Positions 45,147 through 56,513 of a stretch of 64,000 nucleotides of DNA are shown one piece after another. The number at the start of each line of letters is the position of its first letter. Position 1 is the stretch's first letter. The translations under genes and the position numbers were made by a program. Source of the DNA: Microbispora sp. NBC_01189 (GTDB lineage: Bacteria; Actinomycetota; Actinomycetes; Streptosporangiales; Streptosporangiaceae); assembly GCF_036010665.1 (NCBI RefSeq), contig NZ_CP108581.1, forward strand, positions 7,501 to 71,500. Direction: 5' to 3'. The notes under the pieces are model-generated. The model had not been told where the DNA came from. It saw nothing but the letters and a program-made list of their open reading frames with translations, and ran no database searches.

Positions 45147-46918
45147 CACGCCTCCTGCAGGGTCTGCTCGGCGCGGCCGGTGCGGCCCATGCGCTCCGCG
45201 TCGAGTCCGGACAGCTTGTGGCCCTTGGCGAAGAACCGCATCCGCGCCACGAGGGACATCAGTGGCTTGGTGAAGAGGAACACGACGACGACGTCCATGA
45301 GCGTCGTCAGGCCCATCGCGAACGCGAAGCCGGCCACGTCGCCGACCGCGAGGAAGTAGAGCACCACCGCGGCGATGAACATGACGGCGTCGGCCACCAG
45401 GATGGTGCGCCGGGCGCGCCGCCAGGCCACCTCCACCGCCGAGCGCAGCGTACGGCGGCCTTCCTTGATCTCGTCGCGGATCCGCTCGAAGTAGACGATG
45501 AACGAGTCGGCCGTGATGCCGATGGAGACCACCAGGCCGATGATGTGCGGCAGCGAGAGCCGGAAGCCCGCGTTGTGGCTCAGGACGTCGACGGTCAGGA
45601 ACGTGACGATCGCCGCCACGCAGAGGCTGGCCATGCCGATGAGCCCGAGGCCGCGGTAGTAGAGCAGCAGGTAGAGCATGACGATGATCAGGCCGATGGC
45701 GCCGGAGATGAGGCCGCCGCGCAGCTGGTCCTGGCCGAGGGTCGAGGAGACCGACACGACCGAGCTCTGCTTGAACTTCAGCGGCAGCGCGCCGTACTTG
45801 AGCTGGTCGGCCAGGTCGGTGGCGGTCACCTGGGTGAAGCTGCCGGAGATGCGGGCGCTGCCGCCGGGGATGGCCTCCTCGATCGTCGGAGCGACGATGA
45901 CGACGCCGTCCAGCACGTTGGCGAGCTGGTTGCGCGGGGCCGGCAGGCTGGTGATGCGCCGGGTGATGTCGGCGAACTGCGTGGCGCCCTTCGACTTGAA
46001 GTTCACCTGGACGATCCACTCACCGGTGGTGGGGTCGGTGCCCGCCTGGGCGCCGCTGATCTCGGTGCCCTGTACGGCGGCCTTGTCCAGGATGTAGCGG
46101 GCCGAGCCGTCGTCGCTGCAGGCGACGATCTGCTTGTTCGGGTCGTCGAGGGCGCCCTGGCCGCGGTTCTTCGCGCTGCAGTCGATCGTGCGGAACTCGG
46201 TGAGCAGCGCCTGGTCGATGCCGCTCGTGTCCTGGCCCGCCAGCGGGTCGCCCGCGTCCTCGGGCGCGGCGCTCGACGACGGCGCGGCGGAGGCGGAGGC
46301 GGAGGGAGAGGCCTTCGCGGCACGGCCGCCGGAAGTCCTGGCCCGCTTGGTCTCGCTCGGCTCCGGCGTCGGCGCGGTCAGCGCCTTCGACAGCGCCCGG
46401 CCGGCCGGTGTGGCGTTCCCGCTCGGGGCCGCGCTGGCCTTGGCCGTCGAGGCCACGCCTGGGGAGGCCGCCGGGGAGGCCGCGGCCGAGCCGCTCGGAG
46501 CCGGCGCGGCGGTGGACGGCTGGACCGGCGGCGCCTTGGCCGCGGCCACCGCGAGCACCTGCCGCATGCGCAGTTCGGCCGTGGTGGACACCAGCTTGAG
46601 CGCCTCGTCCCGGCCCGCTCCCGGGATCTGGATCACGATGTTGTCGTTCGACTTCGCGACCTGGGCGTCGGAGATGCCGGTGCCGTTGACGCGCTGCCGG
46701 ATGATCGTCACGGCGCGGTCGAGGCTCTCCTGCGAGGGAGTCTTCCCGTTCGCCAACACCGGCGAGAGGGTCACCGTGGTGCCGCCCGCGAGGTCGAGGC
46801 CGAACTTGGGGACGAACGCCTTCTGAAGGGCGACCGTCGCGCCCATGGCAATGATGAGCACGAGGAGCAGCAGGAGTGTGCGTCCCGGCTTGCTCTGGCT
46901 ACTGGTCGGTGGGGCCAC
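45146..46918 (-). CDS. secD: Protein translocase subunit SecD
   Basis: Larger SecDF subunit, 590 residues. The first helix (TLLLLLVLIIAMGATVALQK) is followed by KFGLDLAGGTTVTLSPV and the P1 periplasmic domain, then five helices with GLVVSIGITADSFIVYFERI (conserved Asp) and DVVVVFLFTKPLMSL. Between about residues 125 and 232 the P1 head is interrupted by a roughly 100-residue Ala/Pro/Ser-rich stretch. GTG 46918 lacks a clear Shine-Dalgarno. yajC lies 41 nt upstream. Confidence 0.96.
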   Translation of the reverse strand: MAPPTSSQSKPGRTLLLLLVLIIAMGATVALQKAFVPKFGLDLAGGTTVTLSPVLANGKTPSQESLDRAVTIIRQRVNGTGISDAQVAKSNDNIVIQIPGAGRDEALKLVSTTAELRMRQVLAVAAAKAPPVQPSTAAPAPSGSAAASPAASPGVASTAKASAAPSGNATPAGRALSKALTAPTPEPSETKRARTSGGRAAKASPSASASAAPSSSAAPEDAGDPLAGQDTSGIDQALLTEFRTIDCSAKNRGQGALDDPNKQIVACSDDGSARYILDKAAVQGTEISGAQAGTDPTTGEWIVQVNFKSKGATQFADITRRITSLPAPRNQLANVLDGVVIVAPTIEEAIPGGSARISGSFTQVTATDLADQLKYGALPLKFKQSSVVSVSSTLGQDQLRGGLISGAIGLIIVMLYLLLYYRGLGLIGMASLCVAAIVTFLTVDVLSHNAGFRLSLPHIIGLVVSIGITADSFIVYFERIRDEIKEGRRTLRSAVEVAWRRARRTILVADAVMFIAAVVLYFLAVGDVAGFAFAMGLTTLMDVVVVFLFTKPLMSLVARMRFFAKGHKLSGLDAERMGRTGRAEQTLQEA

Positions 46919-46959
46919 TGGAGGTCAGTTCTTTCGTCGAAAGGTTGCGATCAGCCTAC

Positions 46960-47316
46960 TCAGGACTGCTTGGTGCTCGTATCGTCGCCGTTCCCCGTGT
47001 CGGGACCGCCGGTCACGGGCTCCTCGGTCTCCACGCCGGTCAGGTCGTCCACGGGAGTGAGCACGCGGCTGATCGCCCCCTTGGTCCAGCGGGTCTCGAC
47101 GCCGGGCGCGAGCTCCAGCACGACGTCGTCGTCCTCCAGGGCGACGACCGTCGCGAACAGGCCTGTCGTGGTCATGACCCGGACGCCCGGGGTGAGGGAG
47201 TTCTGCATCTGGATCTGCTCCTGCTGCCGCCTGCGCTGCGGGCGGATCATTAGGAAGTAGAAAACCACTACCAGCAAGATCAGTGGCAGGAACGTCCCAA
47301 GCGGGTTGTTACCCAC
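46960..47316 (-). CDS. yajC: Preprotein translocase accessory subunit YajC
   Basis: Small single-span membrane protein associated with SecDF, 118 residues. It starts VGNNPLGTFLPLILLVVVFY, with the membrane helix running into FLMIRPQRRRQQEQIQMQNS and LTPGVRVMTTTGLFATVVAL, the YajC signature. An acidic C-terminal tail follows. GTG 47316 has a GGAAGGGTGG tract just upstream. Order yajC-secD-secF is standard. Confidence 0.94.
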   Translation of the reverse strand: MGNNPLGTFLPLILLVVVFYFLMIRPQRRRQQEQIQMQNSLTPGVRVMTTTGLFATVVALEDDDVVLELAPGVETRWTKGAISRVLTPVDDLTGVETEEPVTGGPDTGNGDDTSTKQS

Positions 47317-47550
47317 GGGGGCCACCCTTCCGTAACGTGATGAACCGGCCTGACGCCGGAGGTCTGGTGCGCTGCGACACGCGGGCCACCGCGACGCTGC
47401 TCGCGCCGGCGTGAGCGGCCAGTCAAGCCACGCAGTGTATGCGAGCCCGCCGAAGCCCGGCAACGAACCCACGGCTCGGCGAGCAGGAAAGTTCCCGTTT
47501 CATGGGCTTCGCAATCGGTCTGTTACCTCTTTGCCCCGGTTTCCGCTTCT

Positions 47551-47576
47551 GGAGAGCGCCCGGAGGGGCGCTCTCC
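47551..47576 (-). terminator. Terminator after ruvB
   Basis: GGAGAGCGCCC-GGAG-GGGCGCTCTCC is a perfect 11-bp stem with a 4-nt loop, 12 nt past the ruvB stop. The stretch 47317-47550 upstream of yajC shows no other recognised element. Confidence 0.75.
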
Positions 47577-47588
47577 GGTGAAGCGCGG

Positions 47589-48641
47589 TCAGCCCTCGAA
47601 GAGCATGGGGGCGACGGGCGATCCGAAGCTGTCAGGAGGCGGAGTCAGGCCGAGGTGCGCCCAGGCGGAGGCGGTGGCGACCCGGCCGCGTGGCGTGCGG
47701 GCCAGCAGGCCCTGCCGCACCAGGAAGGGCTCGGCCACGACCTCGACGGTCTCCGGCTCCTCCCCCACCGCCACCGCGAGCGTCGACAGGCCCACCGGCC
47801 CGCCGCCGAACTTGCGCAGCAGCGCGTCGAGCACCGCCCGGTCGAGCCGGTCGAGGCCCTCCGCGTCCACCTCGTACAGGTTGAGCGCCGCCGCCGCGAT
47901 CTCCCTGGTGACCACGCCCTCCGCGCGGACCTCGGCGAAGTCGCGCACCCGCCTGAGCAGGCGGTTGGCGATCCGGGGCGTGCCGCGCGAGCGGCGGGCG
48001 ATCTCCAGGGCGCTGTCGTCGGGCAGCTCCACCGACAGCAGGCGGGCCGAGCGCCGCAGCACCAGCTCCAGCTCCGCCACCTCGTAGAAGTCCATGTGGG
48101 CGGTGAAGCCGAACCTGTCGCGCAGCGGCGCGGGCAGCAGGCCTGCCCGGGTGGTGGCCCCGACCAGCGTGAACGGGGCGATGTCGAGGGGGATCGAGGT
48201 GGCTCCGGGGCCCTTGCCCACGACGATGTCGACCCGGAAGTCCTCCATCGCGAGGTAGAGCATCTCCTCGGCGGGCCGGGCCATCCGGTGGATCTCGTCG
48301 ATGAACAGGACCTCGCCCTCCGTCAGCGTGGACAGGATCGCGGCGAGGTCGCCCGCGCGCTCCAGCGCGGGACCGGAGGTGATCCGCAGCGGCGCGCCCA
48401 GCTCCGCCGCGATGATCATGGCGAGCGTGGTCTTGCCCAGGCCGGGGCCGCCGCTCATCAGGACGTGGTCGGGCGGCCGGTTGCGGCGCAGCGCGCTCTC
48501 CAGGACCAGCGAGAGCTGCTCGCGCACGCGGCCCTGCCCGATGAACTCGTCGAGCCGTCTCGGACGCAGCGCGGCCTCGATCGCCCGCTCGTCGCCCTCG
48601 GGCTCGGGCTCGGGCGACACGAGATCCCGCTCCACACTCAC
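47589..48641 (-). CDS. ruvB: Holliday junction branch-migration helicase RuvB
   Basis: Hexameric AAA+ motor that drives RuvA-bound junctions; 350 residues. [20 protein letters not shown] is the N-terminal block, [20 protein letters not shown] Walker [21 protein letters not shown] Walker [21 protein letters not shown] sensor 1, and [20 protein letters not shown] sensor 2 with the Arg finger region. A C-terminal winged helix carries [23 protein letters not shown] 48641 ([20 protein letters not shown]) is preferred; its Shine-Dalgarno is weak. Confidence 0.96.
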   Translation of the reverse strand: MSVERDLVSPEPEPEGDERAIEAALRPRRLDEFIGQGRVREQLSLVLESALRRNRPPDHVLMSGGPGLGKTTLAMIIAAELGAPLRITSGPALERAGDLAAILSTLTEGEVLFIDEIHRMARPAEEMLYLAMEDFRVDIVVGKGPGATSIPLDIAPFTLVGATTRAGLLPAPLRDRFGFTAHMDFYEVAELELVLRRSARLLSVELPDDSALEIARRSRGTPRIANRLLRRVRDFAEVRAEGVVTREIAAAALNLYEVDAEGLDRLDRAVLDALLRKFGGGPVGLSTLAVAVGEEPETVEVVAEPFLVRQGLLARTPRGRVATASAWAHLGLTPPPDSFGSPVAPMLFEG

Positions 48642-48723
48642 TCGGCACCATCCGCTCGGCCTGCCGGGAACCATCCGCCTCCCGGTGAATCTTTCATCGA
48701 ACCGGCGCTCATCGGACTGATGT

Positions 48724-49341
48724 TCACCGGACGCTCAGGACGCGCAGGGCCGACTTCAGCAACGCGGCCACCTGCGGGGCGCGACCGGCCGCGACCTCCG
48801 CGTCGGCCTCCGGGGCCACCGCCGCGACCGCCTCGTCAGCGTCCCTGGCCGAGTAGCCGAGCCCGACCAGGCCGGAATGCACCTGGTCGCGCCATGGGGG
48901 GCGGCCGCCGCCGTTCAGTGCCGCGCCGACGACCTGCGCGGGCGCGCCGAGCCTGTCCTTCAGCTCCAGCACGATGCGCTGCGCGCCTTTCTGCCCGATG
49001 CCGGGCACCATCGTCAGGGCCTTGAGGTCGGCGCTCGCCACCGCCATCCGCAGCGCGTTGGGCGCGTGCACGGCGAGCATGGCGAGGGCGAGGCGCGGCC
49101 CGACCCCGCTGGCCGTCTGCAGCAGTTCGAAGACGGCGCGCTCGTCGTCGGAGGCGAAGCCGTACAGCGTCAGCGAGTCCTCGCGCACGACGAGCGAGGT
49201 GGACAGCCGGGCGGGCTCGCCGGCGCGGAGCCCGGCCAGGGTCCCCGGGGCACAGTGGACGAGCACTCCGACCCCGCCGACCTCGACCACGGCGCTGTCG
49301 GCGCCGACCGCCGTCACCTGCCCCGCAACGGATGCGATCAC
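48724..49341 (-). CDS. ruvA: Holliday junction DNA helicase subunit RuvA
   Basis: Tetrameric junction-binding protein that loads RuvB; 205 residues. It starts [20 protein letters not shown] (OB domain), with [20 protein letters not shown] and [19 protein letters not shown] (first HhH), [20 protein letters not shown] (second HhH), and a C-terminal UBA-like RuvB-binding domain ([20 protein letters not shown]). GTG 49341 has GGAG 6 nt upstream. The gap to ruvB is 82 nt. Confidence 0.95.
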   Translation of the reverse strand: MIASVAGQVTAVGADSAVVEVGGVGVLVHCAPGTLAGLRAGEPARLSTSLVVREDSLTLYGFASDDERAVFELLQTASGVGPRLALAMLAVHAPNALRMAVASADLKALTMVPGIGQKGAQRIVLELKDRLGAPAQVVGAALNGGGRPPWRDQVHSGLVGLGYSARDADEAVAAVAPEADAEVAAGRAPQVAALLKSALRVLSVR

Positions 49342-49429
49342 CGCGTGCTCCCTCCCCGGCCCTGCCACCCGGCCGCGACCGCGCCGGGCCACCCAGTCCT
49401 ATCAGAGCCTTCGGGGCCGGCGTACGGGG

Positions 49430-49996
49430 TCACGCGTCCTCCCGGCGTACGGGGGCCGGTCGCGGGGCGGAGCGGGAGCGGGCCAGGGCGTCGGCCAGGC
49501 GGTGCTGCACGCCGCCGCGCCAGACGTGGCAGATGGCCAGGGCGAGCGCGTCGGCCGCGTCCGCGGGCTTCGGCATCGCGTCGAGCCGCAGCAGCCGGGT
49601 GACCATGGTGCCCACCTGCTTCTTGTCGGCGTTGCCGTGGCCCGTGATGGCGGCCTTGACCTCGCTCGGCGTGTGCAGGGCCACCGGCAGCCCGCGCCGG
49701 GCCGCGCAGACGATCGCGACGGCCGACGCCTGCGCCGTCCCCATGACCGTGCGCACGTTGTGCTGGGCGAACACCCGCTCGACGGCGACCGCGTCCGGCT
49801 TCAGCTCGTCGAGCCACCGCTCGATCTCGGCCTCGATGACGACCAGCCGGGCGCCGATGTCGTCGTCGGCCGGAGTCCGCACGACCCCGACCGACACCAG
49901 GCTCAGCGGCGCGCCGGGCCTGCCCTCCACGGCGCCGAGGCCGCACCGCGTCAGCCCCGGGTCCACCCCCATCACCCGCACATGGGGCAATCGCAC
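49430..49996 (-). CDS. ruvC: Crossover junction endodeoxyribonuclease RuvC
   Basis: Dimeric resolvase that nicks Holliday junctions; RNase H fold, 188 residues. [17 protein letters not shown] has the first catalytic Asp, [20 protein letters not shown] the Glu, and [20 protein letters not shown] the last acidic pair. A basic C-terminal tail follows. GTG 49996 ([15 protein letters not shown]) has GAGAGG 7 nt upstream; an in-frame GTG at 50035 would add 13 non-conserved residues. Order ruvC-ruvA-ruvB on one strand. Confidence 0.94.
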   Translation of the reverse strand: MRLPHVRVMGVDPGLTRCGLGAVEGRPGAPLSLVSVGVVRTPADDDIGARLVVIEAEIERWLDELKPDAVAVERVFAQHNVRTVMGTAQASAVAIVCAARRGLPVALHTPSEVKAAITGHGNADKKQVGTMVTRLLRLDAMPKPADAADALALAICHVWRGGVQHRLADALARSRSAPRPAPVRREDA

Positions 49997-50075
49997 CGGC
50001 TCGCCTCTCCGCCGAACATCAGTTCGGTCGGTCACTCTACCGCGATCACCACCGGTGCGGGGTCGCGACGCGGCG

Positions 50076-51380
<1,305 letters not shown>

Positions 51381-51442
51381 GACGCGCCAACCTATGCCGA
51401 TCGCGGTGTGGCGGGCCAGTGGTTTTCCACCGGCCCGATCCA

Positions 51443-51484
51443 GCGGCCCCGATCGGGCGGCTCCGATCGGGCGGCTCCGATCGG
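51443..51484. repeat. Three tandem 14-bp repeats between yebC and the Eis-like gene
   Basis: GCGGCCCCGATCGG, then GCGGCTCCGATCGG twice, back to back. Each contains the palindrome CCGATCGG. They lie 63-104 bp before the Eis-like start and 11 bp past the yebC stop. Confidence 0.7.
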
Positions 51485-51494
51485 ACGGGCCGGG

Positions 51495-52247
51495 TCAGAC
51501 GTCCAGCTTCTCCATGACGTCGTCACTGACGTCGAAGTTCGCCCAGACGTTCTGCACGTCGTCGCTGTCCTCCAGCGCGTCGATGAGCTTGAAGACCTTG
51601 CGGGCGCCGTCCTCGTCCAGCGGGACGTTGAGGGTCGCCATGAAGCTCATCTCGGCCGACTCGTAGTCGATGCCGGCGTCCTGCAGCGCCTTGCGCACGG
51701 GGATCAGGTCGGAGGCCTCGCAGACCACCTCGAAGTTGTCACCGAGGTCGTTGACCTCCTCGGCGCCCGCGTCGAGGACGGCCATGAGCACGTCGTCCTC
51801 GCTCAACGACCCCTTGGGGACGAGCACGACGCCCTTGCGGTTGAACATGTACGACACCGAGCCGGGGTCGGCGAGCGAGCCGCCGTTGCGGGTCAGCGCC
51901 ACGCGCACCTCGGACGCCGCGCGGTTGCGGTTGTCGGTGAGGCACTCGATGAGAACCGCGACACCGCCCGGGGCGTAGCCCTCGTACATGATGGTCTGCC
52001 AGTCGGCGCCGCCGGCCTCCAGGCCGCCGCCGCGCTTGCGGGCCCGCTCGATGTTGTCGATCGGGACCGAGTTCTTCCTGGCCTTGGTGATGGCGTCGTA
52101 CAGTGTCGGGTTGCCGTCCGGATCGGGTCCGCCGGTCCTGGCCGCGACCTCGACGTTCTTGATGAGCTTGGCGAACAGCTTGCCGCGCTTGGAGTCCAGC
52201 GCCGCCTTCTTGTGCTTCGTCGTCGCCCATTTGGAGTGGCCGGACAT
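51495..52247 (-). CDS. YebC/TACO1-family translation/transcription factor
   Basis: A 250-residue protein of the universal YebC/PmpR/TACO1 family. It starts [20 protein letters not shown], then [59 protein letters not shown] and [12 protein letters not shown]. Members have been described as transcription regulators and as factors that relieve ribosome stalling at proline stretches; which applies here is unknown. It lies 3 nt after pdxT on the same strand, as in most actinomycetes. Confidence 0.95.
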   Translation of the reverse strand: MSGHSKWATTKHKKAALDSKRGKLFAKLIKNVEVAARTGGPDPDGNPTLYDAITKARKNSVPIDNIERARKRGGGLEAGGADWQTIMYEGYAPGGVAVLIECLTDNRNRAASEVRVALTRNGGSLADPGSVSYMFNRKGVVLVPKGSLSEDDVLMAVLDAGAEEVNDLGDNFEVVCEASDLIPVRKALQDAGIDYESAEMSFMATLNVPLDEDGARKVFKLIDALEDSDDVQNVWANFDVSDDVMEKLDV

Positions 52248-52250
52248 CGC

Positions 52251-52841
52251 CTAGAACTCCCTCACCATTTCGACAAAATACGAGTGCACGCGCGCGTCGC
52301 CGGTCAACTCCGGATGGAAGGACGTCGCGAGCAGCGGTCCCTGTCGGACCGCGACGATCCTACTCCCAGCTTCGGTCCGGCCCAGCACCTCGACATCCGG
52401 CCCCACCGACTCGACCCAGGGCGCGCGGATGAACACGGCCCTGATCTCCCCGCGCCCCGCGAAGTCGAGATCGGCCTCGAAGGAGTCGACCTGGCGGCCG
52501 AAGGCGTTGCGGCGGACCACCATGTCGATGCCGCCGAGGGTCCCCTGGCCCTCGACACCGCCCTCGATCCGGTCGGCCAGCATGATCATCCCGGCACAGG
52601 AGCCGTAGGCGGGCATGCCCTCCTTGATCCGCATCCGGATCGGTTCGAGCATCTCGAAGGTGACGGCGAGCTTCCACATCGTGGTCGACTCGCCGCCCGG
52701 GACGACCAGCGCGTCCACCGCGGCGAGCTCCCCCGGGCGGCGCACCGGGACGGCGGTCGCCCCCGACTCCTCCAGCGCGCGGACGTGCTCGCGCACGTCG
52801 CCCTGCAGGGCGAGCACGCCGATCTTCGGTGCGGACGTCAC
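52251..52841 (-). CDS. pdxT: Pyridoxal 5'-phosphate synthase glutaminase subunit PdxT
   Basis: Class I glutaminase feeding ammonia to PdxS for PLP synthesis; 196 residues. [20 protein letters not shown] is the N-terminus, [16 protein letters not shown] the GGES glutamine-binding motif, [20 protein letters not shown] the nucleophile Cys, and [20 protein letters not shown] the His/Glu of the triad. GTG 52841 has AAGGGGA 4-5 nt upstream. Its partner pdxS lies 2.6 kb upstream, beyond a MarR gene and phoD, rather than adjacent. Confidence 0.96.
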   Translation of the reverse strand: MTSAPKIGVLALQGDVREHVRALEESGATAVPVRRPGELAAVDALVVPGGESTTMWKLAVTFEMLEPIRMRIKEGMPAYGSCAGMIMLADRIEGGVEGQGTLGGIDMVVRRNAFGRQVDSFEADLDFAGRGEIRAVFIRAPWVESVGPDVEVLGRTEAGSRIVAVRQGPLLATSFHPELTGDARVHSYFVEMVREF

Positions 52842-52904
52842 GGTTTCCCCTTCTGTGGTGACCCGTTCAGGGTATGGCCACGGCCTCCCCCGCCCAAAAC
52901 CCGG

Positions 52905-53330
52905 TCATGTCCGTCCCAGCTTGGCCAGAGCGGGCAGTGCGCTCTCGATGGCCAAGCGCTCCTCGGGGGTCAGCGCGCCGAGCCTGCTGGAGAGATAGGC
53001 GATGCGCGCCCGCCGTACGGCACGGAGGCGGTCGCGGCCCTCGTCGGTGAGCTCGACGGTGCGCACCCGGGCGTCGGAGGCGTCGGTGCCCCGCGCCACC
53101 AGGCCTGCCTCCTCCAAGCGATTGACCTGCACGCTCATGGTGGGGAGCTGCACTCCGTGATCCTCGGCGAGCTCGGTCATCCGGCGGGGCGCCTCCTCCA
53201 GCGAGCCGAGCACGGAGTACTGCTGGGCGGTGACCGGCTGTCCCGCCGTCGTACGGCGCAGCAGCATCACGAGGTGACGCAGCTCACGCGACAGGTGCTC
53301 GGCGAGCCGCCCGGTGTCGTCGGTCGTCAT
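52905..53330 (-). CDS. MarR-family transcriptional regulator
   Basis: A 141-residue dimeric winged-helix regulator. PVTAQQYSVLGSLEEAPRRM begins the DNA-binding part, MTELAEDHGVQLPTMSVQVN is the recognition region, RLEEAGLVARGTDASDARVR the wing with the conserved D-x-R, and VELTDEGRDRLRAVRRAR the C-terminal helix. It may control itself or phoD, whose stop is 42 nt upstream on the same strand. The ligand is unknown. Confidence 0.9.
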   Translation of the reverse strand: MTTDDTGRLAEHLSRELRHLVMLLRRTTAGQPVTAQQYSVLGSLEEAPRRMTELAEDHGVQLPTMSVQVNRLEEAGLVARGTDASDARVRTVELTDEGRDRLRAVRRARIAYLSSRLGALTPEERLAIESALPALAKLGRT

Positions 53331-53371
53331 AGCGGGTCACGATAACGCCGCCGCCGTACGGCCGGCACCGG

Positions 53372-55078
53372 TCAGGGGCGCTCGGTCTCCTGCCGGATCG
53401 TGTCCTCGGCGGTGACGCCCGCCGTACGGGCCGCGATCGGCGGGGAGAACGGGCGCAGATAGGTCTGCTGGACGCCGGGCACCCGGTCCTCGACGACGAA
53501 GGTGGCCCTGGAGTAGGCCTCCGCGCCGGGGACGCTGACCCGGGGCACCACCCTGAAGTCGGCGGTCATCGCCTCCGGCTCGACGCGGGTCAGGACGTAG
53601 CCGCGCTGGTCGTTGTAGAACCTCAGATGCGGGTTGATCCGCAGGAAGGGATGGTCGGCAGGGTCGGAGTCGGCCCCGTCGCCGGTGGTGCTGACGGAGG
53701 TCGTGACGAGCTCGGACCCGACGGTGGGCCCGGCCGGATCGTCGTAGTCCAGCTTCAGGTCGCTCGCCCAGTGCGCGTGTACGTCGCCGGTGAGCACGAC
53801 GGGGTTGCGCACGCGGGCGTCCACCCAGCCCTGGGTGATGCGCCGGCGCGAGGCGGCGTACCCGTCCCAGGCGTCCTGGCTGGTGCGCGTGCCCGGCCCG
53901 GCGTCGCTGTCGCGCCGGGCAAAGAACACCTGCTGGGCGATGACGTCCCACCGCGCCGCCGAGCGCCGGAAGCCGTCGAGCAGCCACGCCTCCTGCTCGG
54001 CGCCGGTGATCGACCGCGCCGGGTCGGCCGCCTCGGGGCAGTCCTTGTACCCGTCGCCGCAGGCCTGGTCGTCGCGGTACTGCCGGGTGTCGAGCAGGTG
54101 GAAGGTCGCCATCCTGCCCCATACGACCCGCCGGTAGAGCCGCATTCCGGCACCGCACGGGACCGAGGTGCGGCGCAGCGGCATGTTCTCGTAGTAGGCG
54201 CGGAACGCGGCCTCCCGGCGCTGCCCGAAGGCGGGCCGCTCCTCCGGGTGCGCCGGCGTCTCGCCGGCCCAGTTGTTGTCCACCTCGTGGTCGTCGAAGA
54301 CGACGAGCCACGGCGCGGCGGCGTGGGCCGCGCGCAGGTCGGGGTCCGTCTTGTACTGCGCGTGCCGCCGGCGGTAGTCCGCCAGGGTCACCGTCTCCGG
54401 GCCCTCGTGGTCGCGCACGTTGCCGGTGGGGGCGACGTAGGTGTCCCTCGCGTACTCGTACTGGTAGTCGCCCAGGTGGAGGACCAGGTCCGGGTGGTCC
54501 TCGGCGAGCCGGCGGTAGGCGGTGAAGTAGCCGTGCTCGTACTGGGCGCACGAGACGAACGCCATCGTCAGCGGGCCGCCGAAGGACGCCGGGTCCGGGG
54601 CGGTCAGCGCCCGGCCGGCCGGTGAGACGTACGGCCCCGCGCGGAAGCGGTACCAGTACTCCCTGCCGGGCCGCAGGTGGTCCACCTCGACGTGGACGCT
54701 GTGCCCCCACTCGGGGCTCGCGTCGGCCACGCCCTCCCCTACGACCCGGCGGCAGCACTCGTCGTCGTAGACCTGCCACCGCACGGGGACGACGATCGGC
54801 GGCATGCCGCCGAGGCCGTCCTCGGCCAGCGGCCGCGGGGCGAGGCGGGTCCAGATCACGAAACCCGCGTGGTCGGGGTCGCCCGAGGCCACCCCGAGCG
54901 TGAAGGGGTCGGAGCACAGGCCGCGTGCGGCCGCCCCGGCCTCCGCGCCTGGCGTGGAGGGCGACGGCGTCGGGGCCGGGTCCGCCGAGGCGGGCGCGGG
55001 GATCGCGGCGGCGAGGCCCCCGGCGAGGCCCGTGACGAGGCCCATGACGAGGAAGGTGCGGCGATCGAGGCCGGGCAA
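53372..55078 (-). CDS. Tat-exported PhoD-family alkaline phosphatase / phosphodiesterase
   Basis: Secreted Ca/Fe-dependent phosphatase of the PhoD family, 568 residues. The twin-arginine signal is DRRTFLVMGLVTGLAGGLAA with an Ala-rich cleavage region near residue 32. An N-terminal Ig-like domain contains PFTLGVASGDPDHAGFVIWT. The catalytic core shows FVSCAQYEHGYFTAYRRLAE (metal Cys), LVLHLGDYQYEY, VVFDDHEVDNNWAGETP and VVLTGDVHAHWASDLKLD, the expected ligands. The start is TTG 55078 with GGGAG 5 nt upstream. Phosphate control would be expected; an array of 15-bp repeats lies 140-195 bp upstream, but no classical PHO box was found. Confidence 0.92.
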   Translation of the reverse strand: MPGLDRRTFLVMGLVTGLAGGLAAAIPAPASADPAPTPSPSTPGAEAGAAARGLCSDPFTLGVASGDPDHAGFVIWTRLAPRPLAEDGLGGMPPIVVPVRWQVYDDECCRRVVGEGVADASPEWGHSVHVEVDHLRPGREYWYRFRAGPYVSPAGRALTAPDPASFGGPLTMAFVSCAQYEHGYFTAYRRLAEDHPDLVLHLGDYQYEYARDTYVAPTGNVRDHEGPETVTLADYRRRHAQYKTDPDLRAAHAAAPWLVVFDDHEVDNNWAGETPAHPEERPAFGQRREAAFRAYYENMPLRRTSVPCGAGMRLYRRVVWGRMATFHLLDTRQYRDDQACGDGYKDCPEAADPARSITGAEQEAWLLDGFRRSAARWDVIAQQVFFARRDSDAGPGTRTSQDAWDGYAASRRRITQGWVDARVRNPVVLTGDVHAHWASDLKLDYDDPAGPTVGSELVTTSVSTTGDGADSDPADHPFLRINPHLRFYNDQRGYVLTRVEPEAMTADFRVVPRVSVPGAEAYSRATFVVEDRVPGVQQTYLRPFSPPIAARTAGVTAEDTIRQETERP

Positions 55079-55214
55079 CTGGGCTCCCTGGGACGATCAG
55101 CGGGTCGGGACGCCCGCGGCCCGGCGATCGATCGCGACGGGGTGGCACCGATCGGCGTGGCGGGCGACGGCCCGGCGACGTCAGGCGCCCTGCCGCGCGC
55201 TGCCGGACACCGCC

Positions 55215-55272
55215 GCGCGGATCTCCGGCACGCAGATCTCCGACGCGCGGATCTCGGCACACAGATCTACGG
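55215..55272. repeat. Four tandem repeats of about 15 bp upstream of phoD
   Basis: Units of the type GCGGATCTCCGGCAC carry (A/G)GATCT at 55219, 55234, 55249 and 55263 (spacing 15, 15, 14). They lie 137-194 bp before the phoD start. Regular spacing suggests a multi-site operator; slippage is the alternative. Confidence 0.55.
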
Positions 55273-55285
55273 CCGCACAGCAAAA

Positions 55286-55313
55286 CGCTCGGCCGGGACG
55301 TCCCGACCGAGCG
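55286..55313 (-). terminator. Intrinsic terminator of pdxS
   Basis: A 28-nt palindrome with one mismatched pair (centre GGGACGTCCC), followed on the minus strand by TTTT. It lies about 110 nt past the pdxS stop and separates pdxS from the phoD promoter region. Confidence 0.75.
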
Positions 55314-55421
55314 AATCGCCTTACCGCCGGTCACCCGCGGCCGACACGCCGCCGACGGGAGCCTCTTTACCTTCCTGGGAACACTGCGCCTTTCCGGGAA
55401 GGCCGTTCCTGCCGGCCGCGC

Positions 55422-56336
<915 letters not shown>

Positions 56337-56435
56337 GGTGCTACCTCACGACGGCGGGCCTACGGATTCCTCTCCATGGTAGGTGCTGGCCGCTCCCGAG
56401 CCCGCAGTGCCCGCCTGTCGAAACCGATCACGCCG

Positions 56436-56479
56436 TTTGTCCGTCAGGTCCAAACTCTTTGTCCGTCAGGTCGAAACTC
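56436..56479. repeat. Tandem 22-bp repeat upstream of pdxS
   Basis: Two adjacent 22-bp units, TTTGTCCGTCAGGTCCAAAC-TC and the same with one C-to-G change, fill 56436-56479. They lie 100-143 bp before the pdxS start and 35 bp past the DUF3048 stop. The two-turn period and AT-richer content suggest a paired operator, for example for a PLP-responsive regulator. Confidence 0.75.
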
Positions 56480-56513
56480 ACGGGCGCGGCGGCCGCGAGG
56501 TCACGGGGCGAGG

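Larger units (their letters stand above)
55079..55421. other. Intergenic region, 343 bp
   Basis: Between phoD and pdxS (both minus strand). It contains four degenerate 15-bp repeats (55215-55272) and the pdxS terminator (55286-55313). The remaining sequence, including 55079-55210 just before phoD, shows no recognised promoter. Confidence 0.6.
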
